64,000 nucleotides of DNA from Auanema rhodensis. Taxonomy: Eukaryota > Nematoda > Chromadorea > Rhabditida > Rhabditidae. Both the position numbers and the translations under genes were made by a program. The stretch spans positions 620,001 to 684,000 of the forward strand of contig OZ059898.1 in NCBI GenBank assembly GCA_964057225.1. Reading direction: 5' to 3'. Under the pieces are notes generated by a model. The model saw only the letters and a program-made list of their open reading frames with translations, did no database searches and had not been told where the DNA came from. Shown piece by piece: positions 63,896 to 64,000 of the stretch; the first letter of the stretch is position 1, and each line of letters begins with the position of its first letter.

Positions 63896-64000
63896 TGAAG
63901 AATTAATTTTTTCGTTGAATAACATTGTCCATCGTCTTTGCCTTGAAAAAAGGAATCTAAAAACATCTACTTTTTGCTAAATTATTTTGAAATTTTTCGA
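63896..64000 (+). repeat. Partial monomer M183, cut by the window edge
   Basis: The first 105 bp of the next monomer are present and match the common form. The cut falls in the A/T palindrome block. The array clearly continues past the window, as it does on the left side, where base 1 is only an arbitrary phase point preceded by unseen sequence. Confidence 0.95.

Larger units (their letters stand above)
1..64000 (+). repeat. Satellite DNA array, 351-bp monomer, 182 full copies
   Basis: The window is a continuous direct tandem repeat. The landmark at base 1 (tgaagaatta) recurs at 352, 703, 1054 and so on. Reading the phase at many points gives 25 monomers of 351 bp, one of 350 bp (8776-9125), 141 of 351 bp (9126-58616), and then 351- and 353-bp monomers mixed up to 63895. 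All copies lie in one orientation with no insertion of foreign sequence. Most copies differ from the consensus at about 0-4 of 351 positions, so identity is around 99%. GC is about 31% by hand count. Both edges cut the array. Arrays of this kind in eukaryotes are usually centromeric or pericentromeric heterochromatin; that location is inferred, not shown. No family name is assigned because I do not recognise the monomer. Confidence 0.98.

Noticed and set aside
1-64000. Protein-coding repeat gene, since 351 bp is exactly 117 codons and frame is kept from monomer to monomer
   Set aside because: All six frames of the common monomer contain stops. The longest gap between in-frame stops I found by hand is about 140 bp, on the minus strand.
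1-64000. CRISPR array
   Set aside because: The full 351 bp repeats, with no variable spacers between short repeats. This is a classic satellite layout.
1-64000. Ribosomal RNA, 5S or tRNA gene cluster
   Set aside because: I saw no rRNA-like core, no A/B box pair in tRNA spacing and no cloverleaf in the monomer. The hairpins do not fit any of these genes.
1-64000. Telomeric repeat array
   Set aside because: There are no short telomere-type repeats such as TTAGG or TTAGGG in tandem, and the unit is 351 bp.
1-64000. Naming the species or a known satellite family
   Set aside because: I do not recognise the monomer. AT richness, monomer size and CpG content only suggest an invertebrate, and a database search would be needed to go further.

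Overview
The whole window is one uninterrupted tandem array of a satellite DNA. It holds 182 complete head-to-tail copies of a monomer of 351 bp, plus the first 105 bp of copy 183. Every copy is on the same strand. I see no gene, transposon, inversion or non-satellite base. Both window edges fall inside the array, so the real array is longer. I call the copies M1 to M183, with the arbitrary phase in which M1 begins at base 1. The lengths add up exactly: M1-M25 are 351 bp each, M26 is 350 bp, M27-M167 are 351 bp each (start = 9126 + 351 x (k-27)), and from M168 on there is a mix of 351 and 353 bp.

The organism cannot be named from this. A long, AT-rich (about 31% GC by hand count) and highly uniform satellite with a monomer near 350 bp points to a eukaryote, most likely pericentromeric or centromeric heterochromatin. 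CpG is not depleted (12 per monomer against about 8.6 expected), which argues against a heavily germline-methylated genome such as a vertebrate or flowering plant. An insect or other invertebrate fits best, but that is inference.

Each monomer carries a series of dyads: an A/T-rich nested palindrome (monomer positions 89-123), a 9-bp-stem hairpin (137-164), a 51-bp compound hairpin (248-298) and a tight 9-bp-stem, 4-nt-loop hairpin (316-337). All six frames are closed even though 351 is divisible by 3, so the array does not encode a repeat protein.

Layout by variant families: 1-9.8 kb has displaced copies of the same variant triplets and quartets (18- and 22-monomer offsets). 9.8-13.3 kb is nearly uniform. 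13.3-16.5 kb is a 5-mer followed by a 4-mer version of the same block. 16.5-31.9 kb contains a 7-monomer higher-order repeat of 2,457 bp, with a diverged longer relative upstream and partial copies downstream. 31.9-37.9 kb is nearly uniform. 37.9-51.2 kb is interspersed with a linked two-SNP family, often as doublets. 51.2-64 kb becomes steadily richer in a family with CC at positions 299-300, ending in 353-bp monomers that alter the last hairpin. The pattern is what unequal crossing-over and gene conversion produce in a satellite that is still being homogenised. The parts most worth a second look are the dyads and how the variant families strengthen one and weaken another.
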